Part shown: piece by piece, positions 1 through 9,412 of the stretch
Layout: each line of letters begins with the position of its first letter
Numbering within the stretch: the stretch's first letter is position 1
The notes under the pieces: model-generated
Databases searched by the model: none
What the model saw: only the letters and a program-made list of their open reading frames with translations
What the model was told of the DNA's origin: nothing
Made by a program: the position numbers and the translations under genes
DNA from: Bradyrhizobium sp. SZCCT0148
GTDB lineage: Bacteria > Pseudomonadota > Alphaproteobacteria > Rhizobiales > Xanthobacteraceae
Assembly: GCF_018129985.1 (NCBI RefSeq)
Contig: NZ_JAFCKT010000001.1
Coordinates: 620,001 to 684,000, forward strand
Reading direction: 5' to 3'
DNA length: 64,000 nucleotides

Positions 1-5
1 CGACC

Positions 6-263
6 ATGGCCACGGCTGGATGCAACGAGACCACGCAACGCATCGCGCTGCTCGAGCGCGTCTCGGACCTGTTCGACCGATTCGGACGCCTGGTGCCGCT
101 GGCGATCGCGTTCCTCAACGGATGGCCGACCGAGATCAAGTTCTATCCGGACTTCGTGGTCGGCAACGCGTGGAAGGTTTTTCTCAGCTGCATCCTCTAC
201 CAGCTCGCCGCGTTCGCGCTCAGGCGCGCGGTTACGTTTGCGTCAGGGAGCCTCGACCCATGA
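6..263 (+). CDS. Hypothetical small membrane protein, possibly partial
   Basis: The 85-residue frame begins 5 bases from the window edge and has no stop before it, so it may start upstream. It has one or two hydrophobic stretches, around residues 30-40 and 53-72, and no family I recognise. Its TGA stop overlaps the ATG of the next small ORF in an ATGA arrangement, which supports translation of both. Function unknown. Confidence 0.4.
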   Translation: MATAGCNETTQRIALLERVSDLFDRFGRLVPLAIAFLNGWPTEIKFYPDFVVGNAWKVFLSCILYQLAAFALRRAVTFASGSLDP

Positions 264-361
264 TCCTGCTACGCGATTTCGCGCTCTATGTTTTGCCTGG
301 CCTGGTCGCCGCGGGCGGCTGGCTCTATGCGTTCAGCCTGCGCAAGCAGGCGCGCAGCTGA
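260..361 (+). CDS. Hypothetical 33-residue membrane peptide
   Basis: A 33-codon ORF starts inside the stop of the preceding ORF (ATGA overlap at 260-263). It encodes one hydrophobic helix (about residues 8-26, rich in Leu, Val, Ala and Gly) ending in Arg/Lys-rich residues, which fits a single-pass inner membrane peptide. I do not recognise it. The overlap is the main argument that it is real; chance occurrence cannot be excluded. Confidence 0.35.
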   Translation: MILLRDFALYVLPGLVAAGGWLYAFSLRKQARS

Positions 362-398
362 TGAAAGCCACGCCAATCCGGCCGCATGGTCGCTTGGT

Positions 399-1562
399 TC
401 AGCGCGCTGTCACGAGCTGTGCACGAACCGAAGTCAGGAAGTGTTCGTAGGCATGATCCACGATCTCGTTGAGTGATCGCGTCCGTGCGAACATCGCCTT
501 GGCCTCTGCGAGGAATTCCTCGCGCGTCGGTATCCTCGGCAGATGCAGATGTGTCAGCGCGTCGACACCGTCATGCGCGCGATTGAGGATGTCGTGCAGC
601 GTCGGCAGCTGCAGCTGGGTCGGGTCGGCGCGGTGCAGCGCCGAAGATATCGCATGTGCAAGCTTCGGCGCGTCGAACCGCCCGGCAAGTTCACGGGCTG
701 CCCGATTGATGACGCGGGCGCCGAGCGGCTGCTCGTTGCGCAGCACCTGTTCAGGCGGCGATTTCATGTTCCAGACGATGCCGAACCAGGACAGCAGCTT
801 CAAGACGTAATAGGTGACGTCGATCTCCCACCAGTAAAAGCCCTGCCGCACGCTGCTCTGATAGGCGTGGTGATTGTTGTGCCAGCCTTCACCCATGGTG
901 AACAACGCCAGCAGCCAGTTGTTGCGGGAGTCGTCGCCTGTCACGTAGCGCTTGCGTCCGTGCACATGGGCCAGCGAATTGATGCAGAAGGTTGCGTGAT
1001 AGACCAGCACCGTGCTCCACAGGAAGCCGACGATCAGGCCCGGCCACCCCGCAACCAGAAAGCAGAGCGCAGCGAGCACGAAGGCCGGCAGCAGCTCCAG
1101 TCGATGCAGCCACATCAGTTCGGGATAGACCGTGAGATCGCCGACCTTCACGAGGTCGGTCGCGTCATGCTCCCGGTAGAAGATCCAGCCGAGATGGCTG
1201 TAAAGGAAACCGCGCTGACGCGGCGAATGCACGTCAAGTTCCGTGTCCGAATGCAGATGATGATGCCGATGCTTCGCCGCCCACCACAACACGCTCTTCT
1301 GCGCGGTGCTTTGCGCAAGAAAGGCCAGGATGAACTGAAACACGCGGCCGGTGGCGAAAGCCCGATGCGAGAAGTAACGGTGGTAACCCGCCCCGATCGC
1401 AAACATGCGCACGACATAAAGCGAACCGCAGATCGCGACAGCCTGCCACGTGACGCCCGACCAGATCGCCGCAAAGCAGCCGAGATGGACCAGCACGAAC
1501 GGTATGGCGGAGGGATACATGACGTCGTCGTGGTGGTCGTCGGCGGGCGCGTTGGGCGACAT
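399..1562 (-). CDS. Acyl-CoA/acyl-lipid fatty acid desaturase
   Basis: Membrane di-iron desaturase of 387 residues, probably introducing a delta-9 double bond into acyl chains. The three histidine boxes are visible: HRYFSHR near residue 60, HRHHH near residue 97, and HNNHH near residue 230. Hydrophobic segments lie before box 1 and between boxes 2 and 3, as the family topology requires. The open frame extends 45 codons further upstream, but that stretch is Pro/Gly/Arg-rich and unlike the family, so I take the ATG at 1562. The last 110 residues after box 3 form a soluble tail with no recognised domain. The gene is divergent from cysE. Confidence 0.85.
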   Translation of the reverse strand: MSPNAPADDHHDDVMYPSAIPFVLVHLGCFAAIWSGVTWQAVAICGSLYVVRMFAIGAGYHRYFSHRAFATGRVFQFILAFLAQSTAQKSVLWWAAKHRHHHLHSDTELDVHSPRQRGFLYSHLGWIFYREHDATDLVKVGDLTVYPELMWLHRLELLPAFVLAALCFLVAGWPGLIVGFLWSTVLVYHATFCINSLAHVHGRKRYVTGDDSRNNWLLALFTMGEGWHNNHHAYQSSVRQGFYWWEIDVTYYVLKLLSWFGIVWNMKSPPEQVLRNEQPLGARVINRAARELAGRFDAPKLAHAISSALHRADPTQLQLPTLHDILNRAHDGVDALTHLHLPRIPTREEFLAEAKAMFARTRSLNEIVDHAYEHFLTSVRAQLVTAR

Positions 1563-1885
1563 ATTTTGGCGTGACCTCAGTAACGGGGATCCGGTTTTCG
1601 CGTCGGCAGCGCGGACGATCGCCGGGTATGAAAAACCCGCGGATGGCGGACCACCGCGCGGGTTTGAAGGAACTGCTTTGCAAGGACATCCGGCCAAAGC
1701 AGCGTTGGCCGAATATTCGGGTGAATATATGGTCGCGGATAGCAGGCATGCAACCTCGTAGCCTCACGGGGAGCTGCGGCATCGTGTTCGGGTCGTCGCA
1801 ATGCTGCGGCGCCGCGTGGCGCGCGGGCTGTCTACGGCCTATAGTCGGTACGTGAAGGTAGCACCCAAGCACCGGAGGCGGCCTG
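1563..1885. other. Divergent intergenic region between desaturase and cysE
   Basis: The 323 bases between the two divergent genes must carry both promoters. The only symmetry I noticed is the 10-bp palindrome CGAATATTCG at 1710-1719, followed by a second GAATAT; it could be an operator, but I cannot assign a regulator. No gene seen. Confidence 0.35.
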
Positions 1886-2650
1886 ATGACAATTGCGACC
1901 GCAACGGACGATCGTCTCTGGCAGACCATACGCGAGGAGGCGCAGCGCGCCTGCGCATTCGATCCCGTTTTCGGCACTTCGCTTGTCGATGCGGTGCTGG
2001 CGCATGATAGTTTCGCCGCAGCTCTGGCCGATCTGATCGGGCGTAGACTCGGCGGCACCGCCGCAGGCCGAACGCGTTTCACATCCTTTTCTCTCGACGC
2101 CTTTCGCGACGCGCCGGAATTGATCGAAGCTGCCGCCCGTGATTTGCAGGCAATCGTGCGCAGCGATCCCGCCATCGCCGGTCTGTTGGCGCCGCTGCTG
2201 CATTTCAAGGGCTATGTCGCGCTGCAAGCCTGGCGCGTCTCGAACTGGCTCTGGCGTCATGACCATCGCGATGCGGCGCTTCTGTTTCAGAACGAAGCGT
2301 CGAACCTGTTGCAGGTCAGCATTCATCCGGCAGCCAGCGTCGGCTCGTCCGTGTATCTCGACCACGCCACCGGGATCGTGATCGGCGCCGATGTGGTGAT
2401 CGCAGACGAGGTCACCATCCTCCAGAATGTCAGCATCGGCCGCGGCAGCGAGTTGCCGACGCGCTCGCCGCGTATCGGGCGGGGCGTCTATATCGGCGCC
2501 GGTGCGACCGTCTTGGGGGACATCAGAATCGGCGATTTCGCCAAGATCGGAGCCGGCACGGTGGTGACCCAGGACGTGCCAAGCGGCTGCACGGCAGTCG
2601 GCGATCCTGCGCGGCTGACCAACTGCCCCGAGCCCGCTTCGGCGGCGTGA
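1886..2650 (+). CDS. cysE: Serine O-acetyltransferase (atypical)
   Basis: Acetylates L-serine with acetyl-CoA, the first step of cysteine synthesis. The 254-residue protein has the CysE layout: a helical N-terminal half (to about residue 145) with the SDPAI segment and the FKGYVALQAWR helix, then a left-handed beta-helix of hexapeptide repeats (about 150-245). The catalytic Asp-His pair sits in LDHATGIVIG near residue 160. In E. coli CysE the next loop has GDRHPKI with a second active-site His; here it reads LPTRSPRIG, so that His is replaced by Ser. This may be a divergent or weak copy, or an acyltransferase with a changed acceptor. The ATG at 1886 follows GGAGGC. Confidence 0.8.
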   Translation: MTIATATDDRLWQTIREEAQRACAFDPVFGTSLVDAVLAHDSFAAALADLIGRRLGGTAAGRTRFTSFSLDAFRDAPELIEAAARDLQAIVRSDPAIAGLLAPLLHFKGYVALQAWRVSNWLWRHDHRDAALLFQNEASNLLQVSIHPAASVGSSVYLDHATGIVIGADVVIADEVTILQNVSIGRGSELPTRSPRIGRGVYIGAGATVLGDIRIGDFAKIGAGTVVTQDVPSGCTAVGDPARLTNCPEPASAA

Positions 2651-3079
2651 CGCACCATCTCAGGCATTGGATGTGGCGGGATCCGGATCGACGCGGCAAA
2701 GGCATCGCCTGCAGGATGCGTCCGGTCACATGGCCCTGGGCGAAGGGTTCCGGCGCCAACCTCCTGCGCTGCCTACCTTTCCGGCAGCCAAATTGGCCTG
2801 TGGTAACCTCGCATTAACCAACGCCGGGCTCTGGTAAGGGCGGACAATCGCGCCCAAAGCCCAAGGCCATGGATCGTCAAGGCCCGGGGCCAAAGGCCCA
2901 TAGTTTTGACATCTTGGCAGGGAATGCAGACGGCGGCTTTGGACGAGCCCCTGCACCCAGAAAGACAAGGCTTTGAGCGGGCTTGCCGGCCGCGCCGGTT
3001 CTAGCGCGGCCATTGGGGAACCGGCGGCCATTTGCTGGCCGGTACATCGGATAACGATCGCCTTGAGAGGATACTGCTT
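2651..3079. other. Intergenic region and leader upstream of tolQ
   Basis: The 429 bases hold no convincing gene. They are rich in GC dyads, including GGCCGCGC (2988-2995) facing GCGCGGCC (3004-3011), a perfect 8-bp stem with an 8-base loop about 70 bases before tolQ. It could be the terminator of cysE or a structured tolQ leader. In many alphaproteobacteria ruvB and ybgC precede tolQ; they are not present here. Confidence 0.4.
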
Positions 3080-3796
3080 ATGAATCCGGCCGACGTGGCT
3101 CAGTCAGCCCTTCCGGTTGCCGCTTCCGCGGACGTGTCGCTGATCGCGCTGTTCTGGCAGGCTCACTGGATCGTGAAAGCGGTGATGCTGGGGCTTCTCG
3201 CCTGCTCGGTCTGGGTCTGGGCGATCGCCATCGACAAGATCTTTCTGTTTGCCCGCACCCGCCGCTCGATGGACCGTTTCGAGCAGGCGTTCTGGTCCGG
3301 CGAATCGATCGAGGAGCTCTATCGCACCCTCTCGGCCAAGCCGACACATTCGATGGCGGCCTGTTTCGTGGCGGCGATGCGCGAGTGGAAGCGCTCATTC
3401 GAGAACCAGGCCCGCTCCGTCGCCGGCCTTCAGATGCGCATCGACAAGGTCATGAACGTCTCGATTGCCCGCGAAGTCGAGCGGCTGGAGCGTCGCCTGC
3501 TCGTGCTGGCGACCGTGGGCTCCGCCGGCCCCTTCGTCGGCCTGTTCGGTACGGTCTGGGGCATCATGTCGAGCTTCCAGTCGATCGCGGCGTCGAAAAA
3601 TACCTCTTTGGCGGTGGTCGCGCCGGGTATCGCGGAAGCGCTGTTTGCGACCGCAGTCGGCCTTATCGCCGCCATTCCTGCCACTATCTTCTACAATAAG
3701 TTCACCTCGGAGGTGAACCGGCAGGCTCAGCGGCTGGAAGGCTTCGCCGATGAGTTTTCCGCCATCCTGTCACGTCAGATCGACGAGCGGGGCTGA
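3080..3796 (+). CDS. tolQ: Tol-Pal proton channel subunit TolQ
   Basis: TolQ is the inner-membrane MotA/TolQ/ExbB protein that, with TolR, couples proton flow to TolA movement and outer membrane constriction at division. The 238-residue protein has an N-terminal transmembrane helix (about 30-52, LLACSVWVWAIAIDK) and two further helices in the C-terminal half, with the conserved segment VGSAGPFVGLFGTVWGIM and then VAPGIAEALFATAVGLIAAIPA. An upstream in-frame start at 3032 would add 16 residues, but the ATG at 3080 follows GAGAGG and matches the family. It is first in tolQ-tolR-tolA-tolB. Confidence 0.96.
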   Translation: MNPADVAQSALPVAASADVSLIALFWQAHWIVKAVMLGLLACSVWVWAIAIDKIFLFARTRRSMDRFEQAFWSGESIEELYRTLSAKPTHSMAACFVAAMREWKRSFENQARSVAGLQMRIDKVMNVSIAREVERLERRLLVLATVGSAGPFVGLFGTVWGIMSSFQSIAASKNTSLAVVAPGIAEALFATAVGLIAAIPATIFYNKFTSEVNRQAQRLEGFADEFSAILSRQIDERG

Positions 3797-3839
3797 CGGG
3801 CGGGATGTATAGTGTGAAGGGCAATTTGGGCACCAAGCC

Positions 3840-4292
3840 ATGGGCATGAACGTTGCGAGTTCGTCCGGAGGCGGCGGGCGCCGCGGCCGGCGCAAGCCCG
3901 TCGTGGCCGAGATCAACGTCACGCCGATGGTCGACGTGATGCTGGTGCTGCTCATCATCTTCATGGTGTCGGCGCCGATGCTGACGGTCGGCGTGCCGCT
4001 CGACCTGCCGCAGACCCAGGCCAAGAGCCTCGAAAACAACGACCAGAAGCCGATCCAGATGTCGGTCGACATCAAGGGCAAGGTGTTCATCAACGACACC
4101 GAGATCGCGATCAACGAATTGATCCCCAAGCTGAAGGCGATCACCGACGCCCGCGGCGGCCTCGAGGAACGCATCTATCTGCGCGCCGACAAGAAGGCGG
4201 ATTACGGTACGGTGGCCAAGGTGATGGGCCAGTTGTCCGGAGCCGGTTTCAAGAAGCTCGCCCTCGTCACGGAAGCGGATCAGGGATCCTAA
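3840..4292 (+). CDS. tolR: Tol-Pal protein TolR
   Basis: ExbD/TolR family partner of TolQ; one transmembrane helix plus a periplasmic domain that binds peptidoglycan and controls the channel. The 150-residue protein has a basic Gly/Arg-rich N terminus (RRGRRK), the family motif EINVTPMVDVMLVLLIIFMV (about 24-43) carrying the membrane Asp used in proton transfer, and a periplasmic C-terminal domain. It lies 43 bases after tolQ and 4 bases before tolA, in one operon. Confidence 0.96.
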   Translation: MGMNVASSSGGGGRRGRRKPVVAEINVTPMVDVMLVLLIIFMVSAPMLTVGVPLDLPQTQAKSLENNDQKPIQMSVDIKGKVFINDTEIAINELIPKLKAITDARGGLEERIYLRADKKADYGTVAKVMGQLSGAGFKKLALVTEADQGS

Positions 4293-4296
4293 GCCG

Positions 4297-5256
4297 GTGA
4301 AGGTGAACATCGACAAGACACTCGTTGCGTCGATTGCCCTCCACGTGCTCGTGCTGGGATGGGGGCTCGTGACCTTCAGCAGCAAGGCCTACATGGCGCC
4401 GGAAGAGTCGCTCCCGATCGACATCATCTCCACCGATCAGCTCGCGAAGATGATGGCCGGGCAGAAAACCGGCAAGAAAGAAGAGATGAAGCCGAAGGTC
4501 GAGAAGATCGCGGAGCCCAAGCCGGAGGAAGACGCTGTCGGCAAGGTCACTGAGAAGAAAGAACTGATCAAGACCAATTCGCAACCGGAGCCGCCGCCGA
4601 AGCCGGTCGAGAAGCCGGTGGAGAAGAAGCCCGAGCCACCGAAGCCCGTGGCCGAGGCGAAGCCGAAGGAAGAGCCGAAGCCGCCGGAAAAGAAGCCTGA
4701 TCCGGCCAAGGAAGATCCGATCGCCGAGCTGCAGAAGAAGCTGGAGACCAAGAAGCCGCCGCCCAAACCCGTCGAGCAGAAGGTCGCGGCGGTGCAGCCG
4801 CAACAGCAGCCGAAGCCCAAGGAGCGCAGCTTCGATCCCGCGCAAATCCAGCGCGACCTCGACAAGCGCGCTGCGACCCGGCACGAGCAGACCGGCTCGG
4901 CACTGAATGCGTCGGCTTCGCTGGGGGCCGCGACGGGCACGGCCTCAAACAACATTGCGACCTGGCGTGGTGCGTTCCAGGGTGCGGTCAAGCGCTGCTT
5001 CACGCCGACCTATAACGGGCAGGATGCCGACCAGTACGAGGCCGACATCGACATTCCCATGAAAATCGACGGATCGCTCGCGTCCGAGCCCGTCGTGGTC
5101 GCGGTGAGGGGACCGTCGCGCTCGATTGCTCAGGCGATCGCCGAGAGCGCCAAGCGCGCCATCGTGCAATGCCAGGTCTACTCGTTCATGCCGAAGCAGC
5201 AGTACGAGAGCTGGAAGCTCATTCCGATGACTTTCGGCCTGAAAGATATGTTGTGA
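4297..5256 (+). CDS. tolA: Tol-Pal energy transducer TolA
   Basis: TolA spans the periplasm and links TolQR in the inner membrane to Pal and TolB at the outer membrane. The 319-residue protein starts with GTG at 4297, only 4 bases after the tolR stop. It has a short N-terminal transmembrane helix (about 7-27), a long Lys/Glu/Pro-rich extension (about 60-190, many KPVEKP, EKKPEPP and KPKEEPKP units), and a folded C-terminal domain (about 220-319) with the pair of Cys residues seen in many TolA/TonB-like ends (RCFTPTY and IVQCQVYSF). Poor sequence conservation is normal for TolA; position and architecture decide the call. Confidence 0.9.
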   Translation: MKVNIDKTLVASIALHVLVLGWGLVTFSSKAYMAPEESLPIDIISTDQLAKMMAGQKTGKKEEMKPKVEKIAEPKPEEDAVGKVTEKKELIKTNSQPEPPPKPVEKPVEKKPEPPKPVAEAKPKEEPKPPEKKPDPAKEDPIAELQKKLETKKPPPKPVEQKVAAVQPQQQPKPKERSFDPAQIQRDLDKRAATRHEQTGSALNASASLGAATGTASNNIATWRGAFQGAVKRCFTPTYNGQDADQYEADIDIPMKIDGSLASEPVVVAVRGPSRSIAQAIAESAKRAIVQCQVYSFMPKQQYESWKLIPMTFGLKDML

Positions 5257-5278
5257 CATCCAACAAAAGAATTTTGCA

Positions 5279-6640
5279 ATGAATGACGTCCGATCGATGA
5301 ACCGCCGCCGCTTCATGACCCTGACCGGATCGACGCTCGCGATGCTCGGGGGCGGACAAGCCTTCGCGCAGGCCCAGCCGCGAATTCGCATCGACCCGAC
5401 CGAGTTTCAGCCGATCCCGATCGCGATCACCAATTTTGTGCCCGGCTCGCCGTCCGACGGCGATGTCGGCAACGGTGTGACCCAGGTCATCACCAACAAT
5501 CTGAAGCGTTCGGGGCTGTTCGCGCCGATCGACCAGGCTGCCTTCATCGAGCGCATCAGCAACATCGACGTCGCGCCGCAATTCCAGAACTGGAAGACCA
5601 TCAACGCGCAGGCCCTCGTCACGGGGCGTATGACGCGGCAGTCAGATGGCCGGCTCAAGGCCGAATTCCGTTTGTGGGACGTGGTCTCCGGCCAACAGCT
5701 TGCCGGGCAGCAATATTTCACCTCGCCAGAATATTGGCGCCGCATCGCCCACATCATCTCCGACCAGATCTATGAGCGGATGACCGGCGAAAAGGGCTAT
5801 TTCGACAGCCGCGTCGTGTTCGTGGACGAAAGCGGGCCGAAGGAGCGCCGCGTCAAGCGGCTTGCGATGATGGACCAGGACGGCGCCAATGTGCGCTATC
5901 TGACCCGCGGCTCCGACCTCGTGCTGACGCCGCGCTTCTCGCCGAATTCGCAGGAAATCACCTACATGGAATTCGGGCAGGGCGATCCGAAGGTCTATTT
6001 GTTCAACATCGAGACCGGCCAGCGTGAGATCGTCGGCAACTTCCCCGGCATGACCTTTGCCCCGAGATTCTCGCCGGACGGCCAGCGCGTCATCATGAGC
6101 CTGCAGCAGGGCGGCAATTCCAATTTGTTCGTGATGGATCTGCGCTCGCGCTCGACCACGCGCCTCACCGACACGCCGGCGATCGACACGTCTCCGTCCT
6201 ACTCGCCGGACGGCGCGCGCATCTGCTTCGAGTCCGATCGTGGCGGCCGGTCGCAGATCTATGTGATGGCGGCGGGCGGCGGGCAGGCGCAGCGAATCTC
6301 CTTCTCCAAGGACGATACCAACGCCAGCTATTCCACCCCGGTCTGGTCGCCGAAGGGCGATTACATCGCCTTCACGAGACAGGGCGGCGGGCAGTTCTCG
6401 ATCGGCGTGATGAAGCCGGACGGCTCCGGCGAGCGGCTGCTCACCTCCGGCTTCCACAACGAAGGCCCGACCTTCTCGCCGAACGGCCGCGTGCTGATGT
6501 TCTTCCGCGATCCCGGCGGCAATGGCGGCCCATCGCTGTACAGCGTCGACATCTCCGGCCGCAACGAGCTCAAGGTGCCGACACCGGGCTTCGCGTCCGA
6601 CCCAGCATGGTCGCCGCTGCTATCCTCGACGGCGGGCTGA
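5279..6640 (+). CDS. tolB: Tol-Pal periplasmic beta-propeller protein TolB
   Basis: Periplasmic TolB binds Pal and TolA and is needed for outer membrane integrity. The 453-residue protein begins with a signal peptide that has two Args and a Phe ([11 protein letters not shown]) and an AQA-type cleavage site near residue 32; the RRRFM pattern suggests possible Tat export. An N-terminal domain (about 35-175) precedes a six-bladed propeller (about 185-445) with repeated blades of the [15 protein letters not shown] and [13 protein letters not shown] type. A second start (M7) is possible. It is 22 bases after tolA. Confidence 0.95.
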   Translation: MNDVRSMNRRRFMTLTGSTLAMLGGGQAFAQAQPRIRIDPTEFQPIPIAITNFVPGSPSDGDVGNGVTQVITNNLKRSGLFAPIDQAAFIERISNIDVAPQFQNWKTINAQALVTGRMTRQSDGRLKAEFRLWDVVSGQQLAGQQYFTSPEYWRRIAHIISDQIYERMTGEKGYFDSRVVFVDESGPKERRVKRLAMMDQDGANVRYLTRGSDLVLTPRFSPNSQEITYMEFGQGDPKVYLFNIETGQREIVGNFPGMTFAPRFSPDGQRVIMSLQQGGNSNLFVMDLRSRSTTRLTDTPAIDTSPSYSPDGARICFESDRGGRSQIYVMAAGGGQAQRISFSKDDTNASYSTPVWSPKGDYIAFTRQGGGQFSIGVMKPDGSGERLLTSGFHNEGPTFSPNGRVLMFFRDPGGNGGPSLYSVDISGRNELKVPTPGFASDPAWSPLLSSTAG

Positions 6641-6652
6641 CGAGAACACTAA

Positions 6653-6680
6653 AACATCGCGCGTTCCGATGCGCGATGTT
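6653..6680 (+). terminator. Hairpin after tolB
   Basis: AACATCGCGC (6653-6662) and GCGCGATGTT (6671-6680) form a perfect 10-bp stem with an 8-base loop, 12 bases after the tolB stop. The tail is GTTGAAAAAC rather than a clean T run, so it may be a weak terminator or an mRNA-stabilising stem at the end of tolQRAB. Confidence 0.5.
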
Positions 6681-6889
6681 GTTGAAAAACGCACCGGGTT
6701 TTTCGACTTCTACGCGCAAAGCAAGCTTTCCTTCACCTTGTGCTCGGCAGCACTTGCCTAGTTGCTTGATATTTAAGCGAAAATCAATTCGCAGATAACG
6801 AAAACAACTCGACTTTAACGATGTTCCCTCAGAAAGGCTTCACCTGGGCTGGGTAAAAGTACGCGCCAAACAGGACGCGTAACAAGCCA

Positions 6890-9223
6890 ATGCAACTGGC
6901 CGACCAGAAGCAGAGTGATCGAGACGAGCTGGAGCCGATTCTCTACGCCGCTCTCATCAACTCCATGGTGCAGAATTTCTGGGCGATCTTCCTCGGCTCG
7001 GCCTCCGCGGCCGTGGCCGCGGTGATGACTGCGTTGAAGACGGGCGACGTCTGGCTGTGGCCGCTTGCGTTCCTGCTGATTGCCATCGGCACCGCGCGCG
7101 CGTTCCAGATGCGCGGGTACGAAAACCGCACCCAGATGCTGTCCTTCGAAGAGGCCAAGCACCTCGCCCCGCGTTACTGGATCGGCGCGCTGAGCTATGC
7201 GGCTGTGCTCGGTGTGTGGGCCTTCGTCGTCATCTACAACAACAACGATCCGGTCGCCGACATGCTGTGTGTCGCGATCGGCATCGGCTACACCGCGGGC
7301 GGCGCCGCCCGCAATTACGGACAGCCGCGGGTGATCCAGTGGCACGTCGCGCTGGCCTGCGGTCCGATGTCGCTTGCCTTGCTGCTGCACGGCGGCTTCT
7401 ACCATGTCGGGCTCGCCATCCTGCTCGTGTTCTTCTTCATCGGAATGAAGAACATCAACCTCAGCCTGCATGCGATCTTCGTCAAGGCGCTGACCTCCAG
7501 CTTTCGGGAATCCGCACTGGCGAGCCAGTTCGACACCGCGCTCAACAACATGCCGCACGGCCTGTGCATGTTTCGCGCCGACGGCCGCCTCGCGGTGATG
7601 AATCATCGCTTCGGCGAGCTGATGGCCCTGCCCGAGGACCTGGTCAAGCGTGGCGCTATTGCTTCCGACATCATCTCGGCCTGCGTCGCCGCCGGATCCA
7701 TTTCGGCCGGGAGTGGCGACCAGATCCTGGCCGAGATCGAGAAGGCGAAGATCTGCGAGATCGTCACCGCCGATCCAAATCCGGCACGCGGGCGCACATT
7801 GTCCTGGACGTTCCAGCCGATGACCGGCGGCGGCACCGTGCTGCTGCTGGAAGACATCACCGAACGCACCGTTGCGGAAGCCCGCATCAGCCATCTCGCC
7901 CGTTATGACGAGCTCACCGCGCTGCCGAACCGCGTCAGCTTCCGCGACGAGATCGAGCGGCTGCTGGCCAACGCCCACGGCGCCGAGCGCCTCTCGGCGC
8001 TGCTGTTCGTCGACCTCGACCAATTCAAGCAGGTCAACGACACGCTCGGTCATCCCTGCGGCGACCAGCTGCTGTGCGCGGTCGCCAACCGTCTGCGCGA
8101 GATGCTGCGTCCCGAAGATTTCGTCGCCCGCTTCGGCGGCGACGAATTCGTCGTGTTCCAGCAGAACATCTCGTCGACGGAAGACGCCGCCTCGCTCGCC
8201 CGCCGCATCGTCGAGCGTCTGAGCGAGCGCTACCGCATCGACAATCATCTGGTCGAGATCGGCGCCAGCGTCGGCATCGCGCTGACCTCGCCGGACGACG
8301 CCGTCAGCGCCGATACCCTGCTCAAGAACGCCGACATGGCGCTGTACCGCGCCAAGGCCGACGGCCGCGGCACCTTCTGCTTCTTCCGTGACGAGATGGC
8401 GGCGACCGTCGAGGCGCGCCGCATCCTCGAGCTCGATCTGCGCAAGGCGCTCGCCAACGAGGAGTTCGAGCTGTTCTATCAGCCGCTGGTCAATCTGAAG
8501 TCCGGCAAGATCACCACCTGCGAGGCGCTGCTGCGCTGGAATCATCCGGTGCGCGGCACCGTCTCGCCGGTCGACATCATCCCGGTCGCCGAGGACATGG
8601 GCCTGATCGTCGACCTCGGCCGCTGGATCCTGCGCCGCGCCTGCATGGAATGCATGAAGTGGCCGGAGAGCGTCAGCGTCGCCGTCAACTTCTCGCCGCA
8701 GCAATTCCACCAGCGCGACGTGCTGAGCGAAATCCGCTACGCGCTCGAAGTGTCGGGCCTGCCGGCGCACCGGCTGGAGATCGAGATCACCGAGTCCTCG
8801 CTGCTGCGCAACACCCAGCTCACTCACGACATCCTGTCGCAATTGCACGCGCTCGGCGTGCGCATCTCGCTCGACGATTTCGGCACCGGCTATTCGAGCC
8901 TCAGCTATCTGCACAATTTCCCGATGCAGAAGGTGAAGATCGACCGCTCCTTCCTCGAAGGCATCGACACCGACCGCCCGCTGACGCTGCTGCGCGGCGT
9001 GGCGCGGCTGTCGGCCGATCTCGGCATGGCCGTGGTGGTCGAGGGCATCGAGACCAACGAGCAGCTCGATCTGATCAGCGCCGACGGCACCGTCTCCGAG
9101 GCGCAGGGCTATCTATTCAGCCGGCCGGTGCCCGCCGTGCGGATGCGCCAGTTGCTCAACGCCTCGCATGGACGGCGCGGCGAAGGCCAGCTCCACGTCG
9201 CCAGCTCGCGCTCCTTCGCTTAA
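6890..9223 (+). CDS. Membrane PAS-GGDEF-EAL cyclic-di-GMP protein
   Basis: A 777-residue signalling protein that may both make and degrade cyclic-di-GMP. The N-terminal 190 residues contain about five or six transmembrane segments, then a PAS-like domain (about 205-325), GGDEF (about 335-500) and EAL (about 510-760). GGDEF is intact (FGGDEF near residue 414) and is preceded by RPED five residues upstream, matching an RxxD inhibitory site. The EAL domain keeps CEALLRW, VNFSPQQF, EITES, DDFGTGYSSLSYL, KVKIDRSF and VVEGIET, so phosphodiesterase activity is likely. It sits between tolB and pal, which are usually adjacent. Alternative: only one of the two activities dominates. Confidence 0.92.
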   Translation: MQLADQKQSDRDELEPILYAALINSMVQNFWAIFLGSASAAVAAVMTALKTGDVWLWPLAFLLIAIGTARAFQMRGYENRTQMLSFEEAKHLAPRYWIGALSYAAVLGVWAFVVIYNNNDPVADMLCVAIGIGYTAGGAARNYGQPRVIQWHVALACGPMSLALLLHGGFYHVGLAILLVFFFIGMKNINLSLHAIFVKALTSSFRESALASQFDTALNNMPHGLCMFRADGRLAVMNHRFGELMALPEDLVKRGAIASDIISACVAAGSISAGSGDQILAEIEKAKICEIVTADPNPARGRTLSWTFQPMTGGGTVLLLEDITERTVAEARISHLARYDELTALPNRVSFRDEIERLLANAHGAERLSALLFVDLDQFKQVNDTLGHPCGDQLLCAVANRLREMLRPEDFVARFGGDEFVVFQQNISSTEDAASLARRIVERLSERYRIDNHLVEIGASVGIALTSPDDAVSADTLLKNADMALYRAKADGRGTFCFFRDEMAATVEARRILELDLRKALANEEFELFYQPLVNLKSGKITTCEALLRWNHPVRGTVSPVDIIPVAEDMGLIVDLGRWILRRACMECMKWPESVSVAVNFSPQQFHQRDVLSEIRYALEVSGLPAHRLEIEITESSLLRNTQLTHDILSQLHALGVRISLDDFGTGYSSLSYLHNFPMQKVKIDRSFLEGIDTDRPLTLLRGVARLSADLGMAVVVEGIETNEQLDLISADGTVSEAQGYLFSRPVPAVRMRQLLNASHGRRGEGQLHVASSRSFA

Positions 9224-9319
9224 ACCCCCTTCTTGAAACGTCCCATCATTTCAGACTGTTGCGGCTAACCGTAGTGCTACGGGGGTTAACCCTAACTATT
9301 CGATTGCTTTGCATCCTTG

Positions 9320-9334
9320 TTAAGAGGGTGTTAA
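9320..9334 (+). promoter_or_regulatory. CtrA-type binding site TTAA-N7-TTAA
   Basis: TTAA (9320-9323), seven bases, TTAA (9331-9334) exactly match the published full CtrA recognition pattern of alphaproteobacteria. It is 79 bases before the FeeM-like ORF, within range of a promoter. A near-match (TTAACCCTAACTATT) lies just upstream. No binding data; chance occurrence is possible but low in GC-rich DNA. Confidence 0.45.
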
Positions 9335-9412
9335 TAATTGCCACGCGCGCGGAAGTTGTTTGGCCAGAATTGGCTTTCGAGCCCGCGGCGTGAGTGTGGG
9401 TAGGGAGTTGGA

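Noticed and set aside
6815..8914. Long open frame (699 codons) on the minus strand, antisense to the GGDEF-EAL gene
   Set aside because: High GC makes stop codons rare in antisense frames; the product is rich in Arg, Asp, Ala and Gln, without domains, and the plus strand has a clear family.
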